Positions 46,381 to 58,494 of a DNA stretch of 64,000 nucleotides are shown here, piece after piece. Origin of the DNA: Megalonaias nervosa (Eukaryota; Mollusca; Bivalvia; Unionida; Unionidae); the NCBI GenBank assembly GCA_016617855.1, contig JAECUM010001871.1, positions 62,001 to 126,000 on the forward strand, written 5' to 3'. The position numbers and the translations under genes were made by a program. The notes beneath the pieces are model-generated. The model did no database searches, was not told the origin of the DNA, and worked only from the letters and a program-made list of their open reading frames with translations. The stretch's first letter is position 1; every line of letters starts with the position of its first letter.

Positions 46381-47173
46381 TGAGAGAGATTTTAGCTCAT
46401 GTTTTTTTTTGAGGGGGGATTGTTTTGTTTTTTTACTGTATTGCACCTGTTTAGCTGAAGCTTTTGTCAAAGAGGGAAAACATTGATAAATGAAACAGTA
46501 AATGTAAACTATGAAAATACATACCATACACCTTCAGGGTTTAAATATTCACAATAGTTATATCCATATAGACTCCATTTAGATTAAATCCCAAGAATGG
46601 CCATTTTGCATGCTGTCTATGTTATTCTTTGCAAGTATAATGACCTCTCCATTCCCAACAAATAAGAATTTTTTTAAAAGTGCATATACACTTCCTGTAC
46701 TTAGGTGGCAATTGATTTTTGATCTGTGCTCATGCTATATGTTACTTTAAATTGCTGTCAGTTCCATGGGCAAGTTCAAAAGATGTAACTGGCTGAGGAA
46801 TTCACATGGGTAACCACACCTGGCATTTCCTTTCATTATATAGTACAGTATTCATAATACCCATGGATAGCCTCATTTCCATATTGGTAGCCTCACTAAT
46901 CAGATCTGGTCTGCCAAATCTTGACCTCAAACGGGTGACAGCTTGGAATGACTGAATACAGAAGTAGCATATAATTAGCATGTAGATACCACTATGAAGC
47001 CATGTGATTCTTGTATAATGGAAGTGACAACAAAACACTAGATGGAATCGCTTAGTAAACCTAGTGGTATTAATTGATCATGGAATATGGTACTGCACTT
47101 GTACATGAGTAAGATCAGTCATCAGGTAAGTGAACAATACAATACAGATTTACAATCATGAAGACATATCTCT

Positions 47174-47174
47174 T

Positions 47175-47228
<54 letters not shown>
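47174..47228. repeat. (TCTG)n(TC)n microsatellite
   Basis: Four to five TCTG units followed by about 18 TC units. Confidence 0.95.
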
Positions 47229-47231
<3 letters not shown>

Positions 47232-47682
47232 GGGGCATAAGTTTTATTTGATCATTAGGTGCAAGATGGAAATTGTGATCAAATATGTCTTTGTCATGGT
47301 TATTTATCTTCTAACTTGTAAATTCTAATGCACATATATGTAATCAAATTTAAGCAACATATATTATAAACAATGTACATTACTGGTGCATGATGTTTTA
47401 GCACAATTAATCTGATGTTATGTTAATTGTTAATATTAATGATCATGTAATTGTTTAAAATACATTATGTGGGATCCTATATTTTTACATACATGATCTC
47501 TTCCCCAAAATAAAATATTTTTTGCGCATTATTTTTCATACTTTTGGAGAATTATTTTCCATATGAAAAATACGATAAAGCAATTCATTTAACATACTCC
47601 ATATATAAGTCGAGTCTAAGTATAAGACGAAGCTAAGATTTTCTGATAAAAAAAATATCATCTTATAGGCTGGCAAATACGG

Positions 47683-47941
47683 TAACCAAAAGTATCAGAT
47701 ATTACACTACATTTAGTCTCAAATAACATCACATGGTAAAGGAAAGTACTGGTCACATTACACTTAGTTGCTAACATCATACAGTAATTGAAAGTATTGG
47801 TCACATTACACTTAGTTGCTACCATCACACGGTAACGGAAAGTATTGGTCACATTCCACTTAGTTGCCAACATCACACAGTAATGGAAAGTATTGGTCAC
47901 ATTCCACTTAATTGCTAACATCACTCAGTAACCCAAAGTCA
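47683..47941. repeat. 48-bp tandem array, segment 2
   Basis: Best part of the array. 'ggtcacatt' recurs at 47751, 47799, 47847 and 47895, exactly 48 bp apart. The unit also has 'cacttagttgctaacatcac' and 'acagtaatggaaagtatt'. Confidence 0.92.
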
Positions 47942-47952
47942 TGTTAAGTATA

Positions 47953-48037
<85 letters not shown>

Positions 48038-48602
48038 ATTTAAGTTTTGTCCGTGGTAGAGGGTAATGCTTACCCGAGATTTGTTGTCATGATTCTGAGA
48101 AGTAAACAAGATGTTTGCTTGGATCTGAATTTAAGATCTGTGTTTTCCCCAAGGAAATTCTATTATGGGTTAGGTCAAGTGAAATTAGTATCTATAGGAT
48201 TTTGGAATACAATTATTCTTTCCTGTTTTATGATCAGTCTGTGGAATCACATACAGTTGTTTTTAGATATAATTTGAGAGGAATTATTTGTTTAAATTAT
48301 TTATTGGAATTACAAAATGCTCATTGACTTTTTGGGCTCAAATACTGCTTTGGGATTATTGAGGACACATTCAGAAACATTCTGAATTATATCATTGTCG
48401 TACATCAAGACATTCAAGACTATTGGAATTCATTCAGAACATTCTATACTTCTGGACTTGTGATAGAATATGTTTAGGACTATTTGGAATTTAATTCATT
48501 ATACTGCATCTTTTGAATTGTGAAATTAATTATTTGTTGATTTTACTAAACTTTATGGTTTTCTGTTTTTCTATTACAGTTTAAGAACATAGAGTCATAA
48601 TA
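47942..48602 (+). mobile_element. Solo LTR (about 660 bp) inserted in the array
   Basis: Starts TGTTAAGTATATG, ends near 'agagtcataata'. It matches the 41.3-43.1 kb LTR at 'gaattacaaaatgctcattg', 'gtacatcaa' and 'ggacttgtgatagaata', and the 38.0 kb LTR at its 3' end ('tttaagaacatagagtcata'). An (AT)n tract at 47954-48035 has grown inside its 5' end. No target duplication is visible. Confidence 0.72.
47954..48035. repeat. (AT)n microsatellite
   Basis: About 40 AT units. It is a perfect self-complementary tract. Confidence 0.97.
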
Positions 48603-48830
48603 TGTAACACTACACTTATTCTCAAAGTAACATCTCTCAGTAACTGAAAGTATCAGATGATACATTAAATTCAGTCACAAAGTATGCTCAGTAACTAAAT
48701 GTACCTGACAACACTTTACACTTAGTTGCAAAGTAACTATTCAGTAACCAAAAGCATAAGATATCACATTACACTTATTCACCAAGTAACATCACTCAGT
48801 AGCCAAAAGTATCAGATGTCACTTTAAACA
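48603..48830. repeat. 48-bp tandem array, segment 3
   Basis: Units with 'acacttattctcaaagtaac', 'cagtaactgaaagtatcaga' and 'agtagccaaaagtatcag'. It is more diverged and of unequal length. Confidence 0.8.
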
Positions 48831-49037
48831 CATGTAACAGCAGAGGGTTGCCCTGCAAGTAAAACAATCAGTCAAGTGATTTAGTTAAAATCTGGACCTT
48901 GTAATCAAAAGGATGGAAATTTTGTTTAATGTTTTTCCTTTTGTCTATTTCATAAAGTCTGTTCCATTGCTCTATTTCTTTCCAAAGCTGCTGATTTTAA
49001 AATGTTGAGAAAGAAAATCGTAACTCAATACATATAA

Positions 49038-49062
49038 TCTCTCTCTCTCTCTCTCTCTCTCT
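49038..49062. repeat. (TC)n microsatellite
   Basis: About 12 TC units. Confidence 0.93.
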
Positions 49063-49117
49063 GCTTTGCAGCATATATTTCAAGATACCATTTTAAAATG
49101 AGCCTACAGTACCATGC

Positions 49118-49118
<1 letters not shown>

Positions 49119-49161
<43 letters not shown>
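49119..49161. repeat. (AT)n microsatellite
   Basis: About 21 AT units. Confidence 0.95.
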
Positions 49162-49164
<3 letters not shown>

Positions 49165-49394
49165 GTTCAAATCATTTATTCAAAAAACATCTTTAAGGTT
49201 TTTACATGGAAGATGATCCCTTCTTGTCTATTTTTAAACAGACTATAATATTTCCCAAATTAGTACTGTCCTTAACAACAGTAAATATCACTTAAGATTT
49301 GTAGAAACAGAGTAAATGAATGTACAATGCCTGCTGACTGTTTAATTGTCCTATATATAGACACCAATATGGTAAGTTTGTCTCGGGAGATTAC

Positions 49395-49975
49395 TAACCA
49401 ATTGGTCTCAGTGACCAAGACCTTTTAAAGTCAAGGTATGTAATCTTGAATTGAGCTTACTGTGCAGAAACCATTACTTTCTTAGACTTAACATGACCTG
49501 CATGACCTCTGACCATTTGACCCTAGAATCTAGAAGTTTCTTTATTACTCCAAGTGCAACCATCCACAAGATTTCATCAAGGAACTTGTTCTAGAACAAA
49601 AGTTATGCCATTTTTTTCCACATCAAAATGACCTTGACCTTTCACCTTTAAGCAGATCTCTTCCATATCTCAAGTACAAGTTCTCCACAATCTTTGGACA
49701 AGATACCTGGTCTGAAATAACAATTATTATGCAAAACTCGTTATTTCCTTTAATCTTCTATCTTTTGACCTTAAAATCAATAGGCTTATTTCTATCTTCC
49801 CTAGCATGTAAGTCATCCACAAACTTGGGGGAAACTTGAAGTAGATGGTTGAGAACTGAAATTTGTGTGCAGCACCATTGGTTCTCTTCAAGCTGCAAAC
49901 TATCCACAAAGTTTGGTAACTGTACATGGTGGAGAACTGGAGTTCTTGTACTGAAACCAAATTAGTAATAGGCAC
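49395..49975. repeat. Dispersed repeat, 'tgaccttgacc' family
   Basis: Three to four units with 'atgaccttgacctttc', 'aaatcaataggcttattt', 'catccacaaacttgg' and 'gtgcagaaaccatt'. The family sites at 25.6 and 51.4 kb are collinear over single units. Confidence 0.78.
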
Positions 49976-50734
49976 GGTGTGTCAGTGTGCCATACCTTGA
50001 GAATAAAATATCTGAAGCCAAAGCTCAAAATATGGGAAAAGAAAGATACGATCAGAACAACTTTATTGTCACCCAAAACTTACCTGAAGGCCCGATCAAA
50101 CAAAATACCATCTGGCATCATCGTAAATGCCCATCGATTAGGTGTTACAGTGTACATATTTTTGAGTCAGCAAATCAGCTTGTTGTCAATAATTAACATT
50201 TTTAAAAAATCAGAGTGCAAAATAGTATTTTTGAAAAATCTACATTACCATTTTTTGAAAGAAAAATCATTTTTTGTGAACATATGCAGATGACATTAGA
50301 TTTTTGTGTGCATACATATTATGTAGATGACCCAATTCAAGTTTAGTGTTAAATTAGATTTAGGCAGGGGAATGCAACTTGAATGATGCCAGGGAAGTGC
50401 GAGCCAATGCAGGCCTACCCATGACTGTAGCCATTGCAAATATTTTAATAGGGGTGATACTCAAGGTGGAGGATTGATACAAAACATTCTTACCTTATAA
50501 AAGGTGCTTCTAATCTCCAACAGCCATATATAATTATCAGTCCTTTGTACTCATTACCTTTATTGATATGTATCATATCATCGGTTACATATCACTAAAC
50601 ATATCAATAGACTGCAAAGGCATATTGTTTCATTCCGACATTTTAACACTAAAGGGCCTATACTCTCATACCATGCATCATCAACAGTCCTTAACTACAG
50701 TCTAGTCCAAAGAATCATATAAACCACACTTGTA

Positions 50735-51125
50735 AAAAGTCTAAGACCTCAGCCGGAGGTGTACGTTGATGGATCAAGTCTAAGACTTCAGCTGGAGGTG
50801 TAAGTAGATGGATAAAGTCTAAGACCTCAGCTGGAGGTGTAAGTAGATGGATAAAGTCTAAGACCTCAGTTGGAGGTGTAAGTAGATGGATAAAGTCTAA
50901 GACCTCAGCTGGAGGTGTAAGTAGATGGATAAAGTCTAAGACCTCAGCTGGAGGTGTAAGTAGACGGATAAAGTCTAAGACCTCAGCTGGAGGTGTAAGT
51001 AGATGGATAAATCTAAGACCTCAGCTGGAGGTGTAAGTAGATGGATAAAGTCTAAGACCTCAGCTGGAGGTGTAAGAAGATGGATAAAGTCTAAGACCTC
51101 AGCTGAAAGTAGAAGCAGATGGATA
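50735..51125. repeat. Minisatellite, 39-bp unit
   Basis: About ten very similar units, 'taagacctcagctggaggtg' plus 'taagtagatggataaagtc'. Low divergence points to recent expansion. Confidence 0.96.
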
Positions 51126-51439
51126 AAAAGCAACTACCCTAATAATAACCACCTTCACTAATCGAACAAAAACATGGACTAGTAATTATTAATATGATTA
51201 TGTATACAATTAACAAACTAAAGAAACAGTAATAAACAAAGTCCTCCTGTTTCTTATGCATAAACAACTGCACTTGTCTATATCTCAGATTAAAAACATT
51301 TTAAGTTGATATCTCCAAAACGAAACCTCAAAATTTCTTGAACACACAATAAAATGATACTACCAACTTTTGATGTTGATGTTATATAACAAAAGTGCTG
51401 GGAATGAAACATACCCTGCCCCATGTTTAATACATGTTT

Positions 51440-52060
51440 TCCTCTATATAGATAGCTGAAATTTTAGTGCAGAAACATTTTTCTTCTTTCAGTCAGTGAC
51501 TTTGACCTTCAACTTCTTAACCCCAAAACAGATAGGCTTCTTTTATACCTATAGTACAAAATTTGGTTGAGGTATGTTATGAAAAGTTTAGCTAATGTCC
51601 TAGAAAATCATTTTTCTTCATTCACTTACAGAGGCCTTAACCTATGTCTTTTTGACCGCCAAACTGAAAAGGTTCTTTCCTATCCCAAGTGAAAACCATC
51701 CATAAAGTCTAGTTATTGTTGATGGTGAATAATGCAAGTTATTGTGTGGAAACCATTTTCTTCTTTCAGTTAGTGACCTTGACCTCTGACACAAAATATA
51801 AAAGGGTTCTTTCTCACTCAACTGCAAGGCATCAACTAAATTTAGTAACTCCAGATATCAAGAACTCATTGTCACTCTATGGAAAACCATTTTTCTTCCT
51901 TCAGTCTGTGACTTTGACCTTCAAATCTTCAAGCCCAATATAGAGTTCTTCCTTACCTCATGTGCAAGCCATCCACAAAGTACGACAAGTGTAGATGGTG
52001 GACAACTCAAGTTACTGTGCAGAAACCAAATTTGTAATAGATGGACTGATGGATAGATGG
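51440..52060. repeat. Dispersed repeat, 'tgaccttgacc' family
   Basis: About four units of 150-160 bp with 'cttctttcagttagtgacct', 'aagccatccacaaagt' and 'gtgcagaaacca'. It ends in 'atggactgatggatagatgg', a short GATG-rich end. Confidence 0.8.
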
Positions 52061-52173
52061 ATGAATGGACAATATGACATAATATTCTAGGCCTTGTTAT
52101 GGATGGCATATAATAAAAAAGAGAAAATAAATGTACAAAGATAAATATTTTTATTGAATGGATAAAAAGCTAT

Positions 52174-52391
52174 TACCATATATACTTGCTTACAAGATGA
52201 ATCCAACTACAAACTCCACAAAGATCTGACAGCACATTATAAGCCAGAAGATCTGGGTCTGTGCAGTTTATTCGGAGTAATCAGTAGAATAAACAACATA
52301 GAACCTGATCTGCAGGCACATATATGCCTTTGCAGATTAGTATCTTGGTTGTCTGCAGTTTGACTTGACTTATAAACAAGTATATAATGTA
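52174..52391. mobile_element. Double-hairpin MITE, copy 9
   Basis: Left end 'taccatatatacttgcttac', arm 'aatccaactacaaactccac', hairpin core 'agatctgggtctgtgcagtt', spacer 'cggagtaatcagtagaataa', second core 'gaacctgatctgcaggcaca', arm 'tgcagtttgacttgacttat'. Right end 'agtatataatgta'. One of the fullest copies. Confidence 0.92.
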
Positions 52392-52491
52392 CATACAGAA
52401 AGTTTTCTTTGGTGGACAGGCTGATTTTGTTGCTGGGTAAGTAAAGTTTGTTTTTACTTGCCCACAAAAAACTTTATGTCTCCAGCCATAA

Positions 52492-52492
<1 letters not shown>

Positions 52493-52538
<46 letters not shown>
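52493..52538. repeat. (TG)n microsatellite
   Basis: About 22 TG units. Confidence 0.96.
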
Positions 52539-52541
<3 letters not shown>

Positions 52542-53312
52542 TAAAATGTATACACTGGTATTATGTCATATATTGCATATGGCACCACTATCAATGCCAA
52601 ACCAATTCTTTCACATGGCACAGTTAAGATCACATCCTCAAAACTAACCTACTTGTTAGAACTGTTATTATTATTCACAAATTCTTCTTCCATATCCTTT
52701 ATTCCACTTGCATAATTGCAATGGTTTAACCATCAGCTCTCAAAACTTGAATCAACTAATCACAGCACATCTTGCCAAAACAATCAAGAGTTAGGACTGA
52801 GCCTTCCAGAGACCAAATGTGAACCAATACTCAGAAACCTGGCAAAAATTACTATGCAAAACCGGGTGATTGGAAATGACACCTATACGCAGATTGTTAT
52901 GTGATAAAATTAAAAGACTGAAGAAATATGTTTTTCAAGAGTATATTGATAAAAATACTGGGAACTCTTCTCAAGTTTGAAATATTTCTCAGTGGATCAA
53001 AATCTATGTTCTCCCCAAAACCACCCCAAGGATGCATAATAAAAATTCCAGAAACACAGAATGCACCAAGACTAATCCAAACATTGTATATGCCGATATA
53101 TTGGAAAGCTATTTAAGGTATCTAGTCCAACGTAAAAGTAAATTTCTATCTCATTAATTACATTGTAATATCTCAAAATTAGGACACTGTATCCAATAAT
53201 TACTACTTTGCAATCTCATTAGTATAAGTTACATTTAGTTATCTTGTAATTATGACCATGCATTTATTATTCACACACAAATGAACATTTGTATTACAAC
53301 AAAATAGGCACT

Positions 53313-53493
53313 TGCCATATATACTCGAATACAAGTCAAATCCAACTGCAACCTGATGTGCCATTGCATACTGGGAAAGTAGATCTGGGTGTATTCAGTA
53401 TATCAGAAGTAGTCACTAGGTCAAACAAGACACCCTAATTGGCTTGCACATTTATTGCTTGCAGTTGGATCCAGCCTTTGGGCATATACTGTA
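53313..53493. mobile_element. Double-hairpin MITE, copy 10 (diverged)
   Basis: 'gccatatatactcgaataca', 'aatccaactgcaacctg', 'agtagatctgggtgtattca', 'gcttgcagttggatcc' and a right end 'gggcatatactgta'. Confidence 0.75.
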
Positions 53494-53994
53494 AGCATTT
53501 TCCATCATCTTCAGAAGTGAAACAGTGATGAAAGAAGCATATAACGTGAGAAATCCATATGTGCTTTTCATGGACTGTAACCTAACATTTATAATTGTCA
53601 AAATTTAATCATCAAAAAGAATTATATATTGCAAAAATGGCAAAATTTCATTATCAAAAGGAATTGTGTATTGGATGGATATTGCAATGCCTTTTGGTAA
53701 TTACATTTATTACCACATGTATTAGCTTCAAATTCTATTCTTTTATTCAAGCTAACACTTGTACTTCAGAAGACTTCTTGTTAATAGGGTGTAGAAGCAA
53801 TCTGATAAAATCAAGGTATATGTATACTTTTAATGTTGGAGATACTGATTTTAATCATATGCTGAGCATATAGATTAATATAGAGTAATTATGTCATAAG
53901 AATTTAAAAAATTTTGTAATAATTAATAAAGTGCATGTTGTATTCCTGCCAAAAATGAATAAAGTTTGTGTTCATATTTAAGAGATGCAAACTA

Positions 53995-54305
53995 GCAATT
54001 ACAGGACAGCTAACACATAATTACTATACAATTACAGGACAGCTAACACATAATTACTATACAATTACAGGACAGCTAACACATAATTACTATACAATTA
54101 CAGGACAGCTAACACATAATTACTATGTAATTACAAGGCAACACATAATTGCTATGTAATTACAAGATAACACATAATTATTATGCAATTATAGCATAGC
54201 TAACACACATTATGCAATTACAAGATAACACATAATTACTATGCAATTACAAGATAACTAACACATGATTATTATGCAATTACAAGATAATTAACATATA
54301 ATTAC
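53995..54305. repeat. Minisatellite, 33-bp unit
   Basis: Four near-perfect units 'acaggacagctaacacataa' + 'ttactatacaatt', followed by about five shorter, diverged ones. The 33-bp length lets an 11-residue repeat frame run through; I do not read it as a gene. Confidence 0.95.
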
Positions 54306-55018
54306 CATTTAAAGACATGCAAAGTATACTGTGCTGCACAAAGTCAAACTTGGTCAACCAGGAGTTCTAAAAGTTAGTTTTGCTTGCTTCACAAGTGGCA
54401 TTTCCATCACTGAATAACAGCTGCATTTTGACATTTTGTCTTTAAAACTGAATCTCACTTCCAGGTTAATCATAACTTTACCATTCCAGCTACCAATAAA
54501 ACCCCCAGCCAATAATCTTTAAAAATATTGGTTTAAAGATTCTCTTTCATGGCAATAAGATGCACTAACTTTCTTCTTTTAAAACACATCTAATTTACCT
54601 AACTTCACAGGAATTGGGTTGCTCCATTTTATGTATTTTACCTTCGCAAATTAGTCTAATGGGCTCTGCCATAACGATGCTAAAAGGATTAGCAAACAAC
54701 AAAACATCGCCCTAGCTATTGTCAATCAATTAAGTAATCAGCAGAATGGTGGTTGTTTATCTCAGACTGCTTTTACCTTTTAATTTTCTCCCTGACAATC
54801 AACTGTATAAACTGCTCATAGGATACAATATTACATGAGCATTAAGCACGAAGCTAAGCAACTTAGGACTGTTTACTGTTTATGTAGGTTACAGGTTACT
54901 GGCATATACTGCAGTGTTCAGAAAGGTCTCCCTCTCTCTCTTCTTTTTTATGCATATGATTTATAGGAAATAAATTTTGTAAAAACATGAATGTATCAAA
55001 GAATTTGGGAGTCAAATA
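54306..55018. other. No feature recognised
   Basis: AT-rich, nothing supportable. Confidence 0.4.
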
Positions 55019-55024
55019 TCATGT

Positions 55025-55906
55025 CATACATGCCAACCCTGAGAGAGGTATAAACGCAATGTTTGCTAGTGTAAGTAGCAAAAAAGTGTAATCTGAGCAT
55101 AAAAGGTGTAATGTATATATTACAGGCCATATTTACAATAGACTGTATGAAAAATGCACATTTATTTTGGATACTAACCTGGATCTGCAGCAGGTAAAAA
55201 TTCTTGACAAAAGTGGGTACAATCCATGTGGATTAGAACCAGAATAGAAAACACAAAACATACTGACAAATTATTTATTTTCAACAATCAACTAATCTAC
55301 ATGTCTAACTTTTGCTGAATGGTGGTAAAGTCCAGAAATTCTTTTATGCTAATCCAAGTGCTGTATTACATCACTCTCATATTCTCCTTTTCAAATTTGC
55401 AAAGCAGTTTTGATTTGTCGTTTTTTGATTGGACATCTCTTAAAGTTCAGAAAGATCCATCTGCTCTAACAAATTTCATCTGCAAGGTACACCATAAAAT
55501 CCCATTTTCCTAAACATCTGGCACATTTTCTTCAAAAAATAGACTGGTCTGCCACCTAAACTGATTATCAGTATGATATGATGAATCTGACATGATCTTT
55601 CAAATTAAAGAAACCCATCCATTTTCTTGGAAATGGGTCATATATAGTTGCTATAAAAAAAAAATGAAAGTACATGCAGGTTTATCAAGGACAAATTTTA
55701 ACTCTTATGCTGTTCTTACACAGCAGTCTTTCTTTTTAGATTAAGGAGACAAAAATAAAAAGGACAAACAAAACCTCTAATTGTTTTATTTTTATGTTAT
55801 TTCTTAATGTACTGGACAAACGTAATCCATATACAGCCAAGTAAAATGTAAATAAGTAAAAAAAAAGTATAATAATTATGCCAAAGCCTAATGGTTGGCA
55901 TGTATG
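55025..55906. mobile_element. 882-bp TIR element, unknown superfamily
   Basis: Perfect 14-bp inverted ends 'catacatgccaacc' (55025-55038) and 'ggttggcatgtatg' (55893-55906). A 6-bp duplication 'tcatgt' sits just outside (55019-55024 and 55907-55912). A collinear, truncated relative occupies 32425-33110. On the minus strand degenerate coding-like wording is present near 55540-55640, matching the exon-like segment of the other copy. The 6-bp duplication is unusual for the common superfamilies. Confidence 0.78.
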
Positions 55907-56000
55907 TCATGTTTCTCATGTGACATGATGTGATATAACAAGAACACATAATACAGAATTAGTTGCAAAACAGAAAGGACAACATTCCTAACAAAAAGTG

Positions 56001-56312
56001 TGTTTGTGTGTGTATGTGTGTGATTTGGAATTTTAACATAGCTTAAAAAAATTTCAGTCATGATGCTTCGATGTCTGCAGTGTGGCAGTTTTATAGTGAT
56101 GTCTAGCACTGGGGCATTGATATCCCATCCAGTCACATTATCCTGACACCAGGCTTATCAGTCCTAACACTAACCTCTTAATGCTGAGTGCCTAATGAGG
56201 CAGCTTTTAGTACCATTTTTATAAGTCTTTGGTATGACTTTGCCGGGGTTCAAACCCATGACCTCCCATATCCAAGGCAGATGCTCAACCACTAGGCCAC
56301 CGGAGAGGTCCC
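56001..56312 (-). mobile_element. tRNA-derived SINE, family B, copy 2
   Basis: On the minus strand the head is complete: A-box-like 'tggcctagtggttgagca' and B-box-like 'gggtttgaacccc'. The body matches copy 1 at 17.2 kb and a CA-rich tail forms the 3' end (TG on plus at 56001-56030). A perfect 11-bp duplication 'aacaaaaagtg' flanks it (55990-56000 and 56313-56323). It has no coding capacity. Confidence 0.93.
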
Positions 56313-56639
56313 AACAAAAAGTGAATTGTCCAACTGTGTTCTTCAGGTGGTGATCGTAATAGTTACAATGTTTCAAAGTAGTCCATTAAAAACTGGGGGA
56401 CTAATGCAAATGAGAGTGTCATACACCGTTACAAGATAAAAAGGGCAACAACTCCAACAAAAATTGTTGCAACAAAGTGATTTTGTTGATATGTGCATCT
56501 TCAGCTGAAGACAATAATATTTAAAAAGTTTCACCCAATCCATCAAAAAGCTACAGGTCTAGTTGTGCTAAGGAGCACTGAATGGAAGGACAGACAGACA
56601 CAAGGAGTACTATAGTGTCTTGCAAATGGTCATGAACAT

Positions 56640-56775
56640 GTCTTGCCAACAGAGGCATAGATATGCCTCACAAATAGAGGCATGGATGTCTCACCAATAG
56701 AGTCATTGTCTCACTAATAGAGGCATGGATGTCTCACCAGTAGAGGCATGGATGTCTCACCAATAGAGGCAAGGT
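56640..56775. repeat. Minisatellite, unit about 23 bp
   Basis: Five to six units of 'aatagaggcatggatgtctc'. Confidence 0.9.
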
Positions 56776-57279
56776 CACAAAAATTCATTCTGATGTGGCA
56801 CTAACTGTATCACCATAAGTTTTTGAGTTTAAAATTTGATCTTGTCCCATTAAGTTAACAGATCAATTTCATACTCGGGAAATGTCTAGCATACTGAAAT
56901 TTAAAAACTACTATATGAAGTTCTATAAGCGATATACCTCTACTGTACACCTTAAAATAATATCATACAAAAGGGATTTTTAACTTACCCATCCTGCAAA
57001 ATCCTGGCTCCTTATTTTCAGATAGTCCTGTTGAGCTTACAGACTTTATACAGAAGTGATTTATTCTTAATATGCAATACATGTACCAATGAAAGCAGCA
57101 GAGGTCCAAATAATATCATCCATAACCCTTAACCAATTGGATGTGAAGCAGGAATTTAGATTTCAGCACTTCAGTAATCATAAAGGTACTTGAAATTATG
57201 GTTAGTAGTCTGCACCTACTTAAAGGTTTCCCTTCTTCATCAAATTTAAACAAATAGAAAAAATTAAATAACTGTCCAG
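56776..57279. other. No feature recognised
   Basis: AT-rich, nothing supportable. Confidence 0.4.
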
Positions 57280-57650
57280 TATGCCCTCATTATAATGCTC
57301 TCCATGTGAACCATGAAACATAACTGCCTTATAGTGAGATCACATTATAATGAACTACATGATAAATATAATTGTACTGCCCCTTAAATCAGACCAGTGC
57401 CCATACTCTCCTTGTAACAGAAACTGTTTTACTAAAGGGCGTTATAACAAGCAAGTTATGATGCTGTAATTATTAGTGGCCTAAAATATTTGCTTTATTC
57501 AATAGACTGACAACTTTTACCAATCTGATCCTTTACTGATCTGAATTTATGATGAAATGAACATGACAGACAAAGCTCTGTATTAGAACAGTAGGGCTAT
57601 GAAGTGCATAGTACAGAGATACCTCGTTATAACACCATTAACAGGAACCA
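57280..57650. repeat. Degenerate 'cattataatg' repeats, possible Tigger-type ends
   Basis: 'cctcattataatgctctcc', 'cacattataatgaactac', 'gggcgttataac' and 'gatacctcgttataac' recall the ends of pogo/Tigger-like short elements. A similar phrase 'agtgatacctggctataatt' lies at 57990-58010. Evidence is weak. Confidence 0.3.
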
Positions 57651-57657
57651 TAAATGA

Positions 57658-57887
57658 GGTTGTTGTTTTGGGTTCAGCATATGATATGCTATACATGGTG
57701 GCCAGCATAACTGGTGGAGGAAGAACCCAGAAAAATACTGGGAAGAACCACCAACCCACACGAATATGCTTCCAAGCTTTTTCACACACCCATGCTGGCC
57801 AAACCCGAGACTCAAACTCATGTGGATATAGGTGAGATGCTGGTGATCTGTAAAGGTGAGTGCCTTAGACCTCTCGGACATCCAGGG
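57658..57887 (-). mobile_element. tRNA-derived SINE, family A, copy 3
   Basis: Reads opposite to the window. Plus-strand order: 'ggttgttgtttt' tail, 'gctatacatggtggccagca', 'ggtggaggaagaaccc', 'gagactcaaactcatg' (decayed B box) and 'gccttagacctctcgg' (A-box side). No target duplication found. Confidence 0.82.
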
Positions 57888-58310
57888 TTCTTCATAAGTG
57901 GGGTAGCATTATACAGACATGGTCATTGTATACTGGGGTACATTGCTCTGCTTGTATATTGGAACAGCAAGGCCATAAATTATACAGTACAGTGATACCT
58001 GGCTATAATTCTATGAATAGTAGCCTTAAATGGTGTAGCATGATTAGACTTGGGTACATTACATGGAAAACAGAATTCAATTATGTACTCCAAGTTTATA
58101 TCAAACTTCAACAGGCACAGGGTGACCTACCTTAAGTTTCACTGGCCATTTCAAAGCTTAGGTCACCAGGCCCTAAAAATAATATGGTTGCATTAGACAC
58201 TAAAAGTCAAAATGAATAGGATGGGGAACTATAAGTAGAAGATGACAACAAGAGAAGGTTTTAATTAAGGGAAAATAAAGAGTAATTTTAAAACGATAAA
58301 ATTTATTGTT

Positions 58311-58485
58311 GTAACAGTTGTTATTGTTTGGATTTAATGCCATTTTTTAGCTCTTCATGGGCTATAAATCACAGCCAATACATCTGGTGGAGAAAGAACC
58401 CAGCAAATTCCCTGGGAAAAAACCCATCAACGCACAGGAAGCTAGAGACAAGCTTTGTCGCACACCCATGCTGGCTGAATCTTAT
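58311..58485 (-). mobile_element. tRNA-derived SINE, family A, copy 4 (head missing)
   Basis: 'gttgttattgtttggattta', 'atgccattttttagc', 'ggtggagaaagaaccc', 'gctagagacaagctttg' match the body and tail. The tRNA-like head is replaced by the following minisatellite. Confidence 0.75.
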
Positions 58486-58494
58486 AACAAGTAT

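Larger units (their letters stand above)
45761..47682. mobile_element. 1.92-kb TIR element with TA duplication
   Basis: Left end 'ccgtatttgccggcctataa' and right end 'ttataggctggcaaatacgg' are inverted with one mismatch, each bordered by TA. Outside, 'cactcag' and 'accaaaagtatcag' join to the sequence expected of one array unit, so the empty site can be inferred. A subterminal module with 'tataagtc' and 'gtataagacgaagc' wording occurs twice at the left and once inverted at the right. No transposase frame is seen. The interior holds (GA)n and (TC)n tracts and AT-rich DNA. TA duplication fits Tc1/mariner-pogo or other TA-specific groups; I cannot decide. Confidence 0.75.

Noticed and set aside
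50735..51125. CRISPR-like array
   Set aside because: Units are directly abutting, with no variable spacers; the host is eukaryotic. The same holds for the other tandem arrays.
56230..56312. tRNA gene on the minus strand
   Set aside because: Same reasoning: it is the head of SINE family B, with a CA-rich tail and 11-bp duplications.
57599..57995. Several overlapping frames of 68-93 codons
   Set aside because: They run across SINE family A copy 3 in different frames and have no protein signal of their own.
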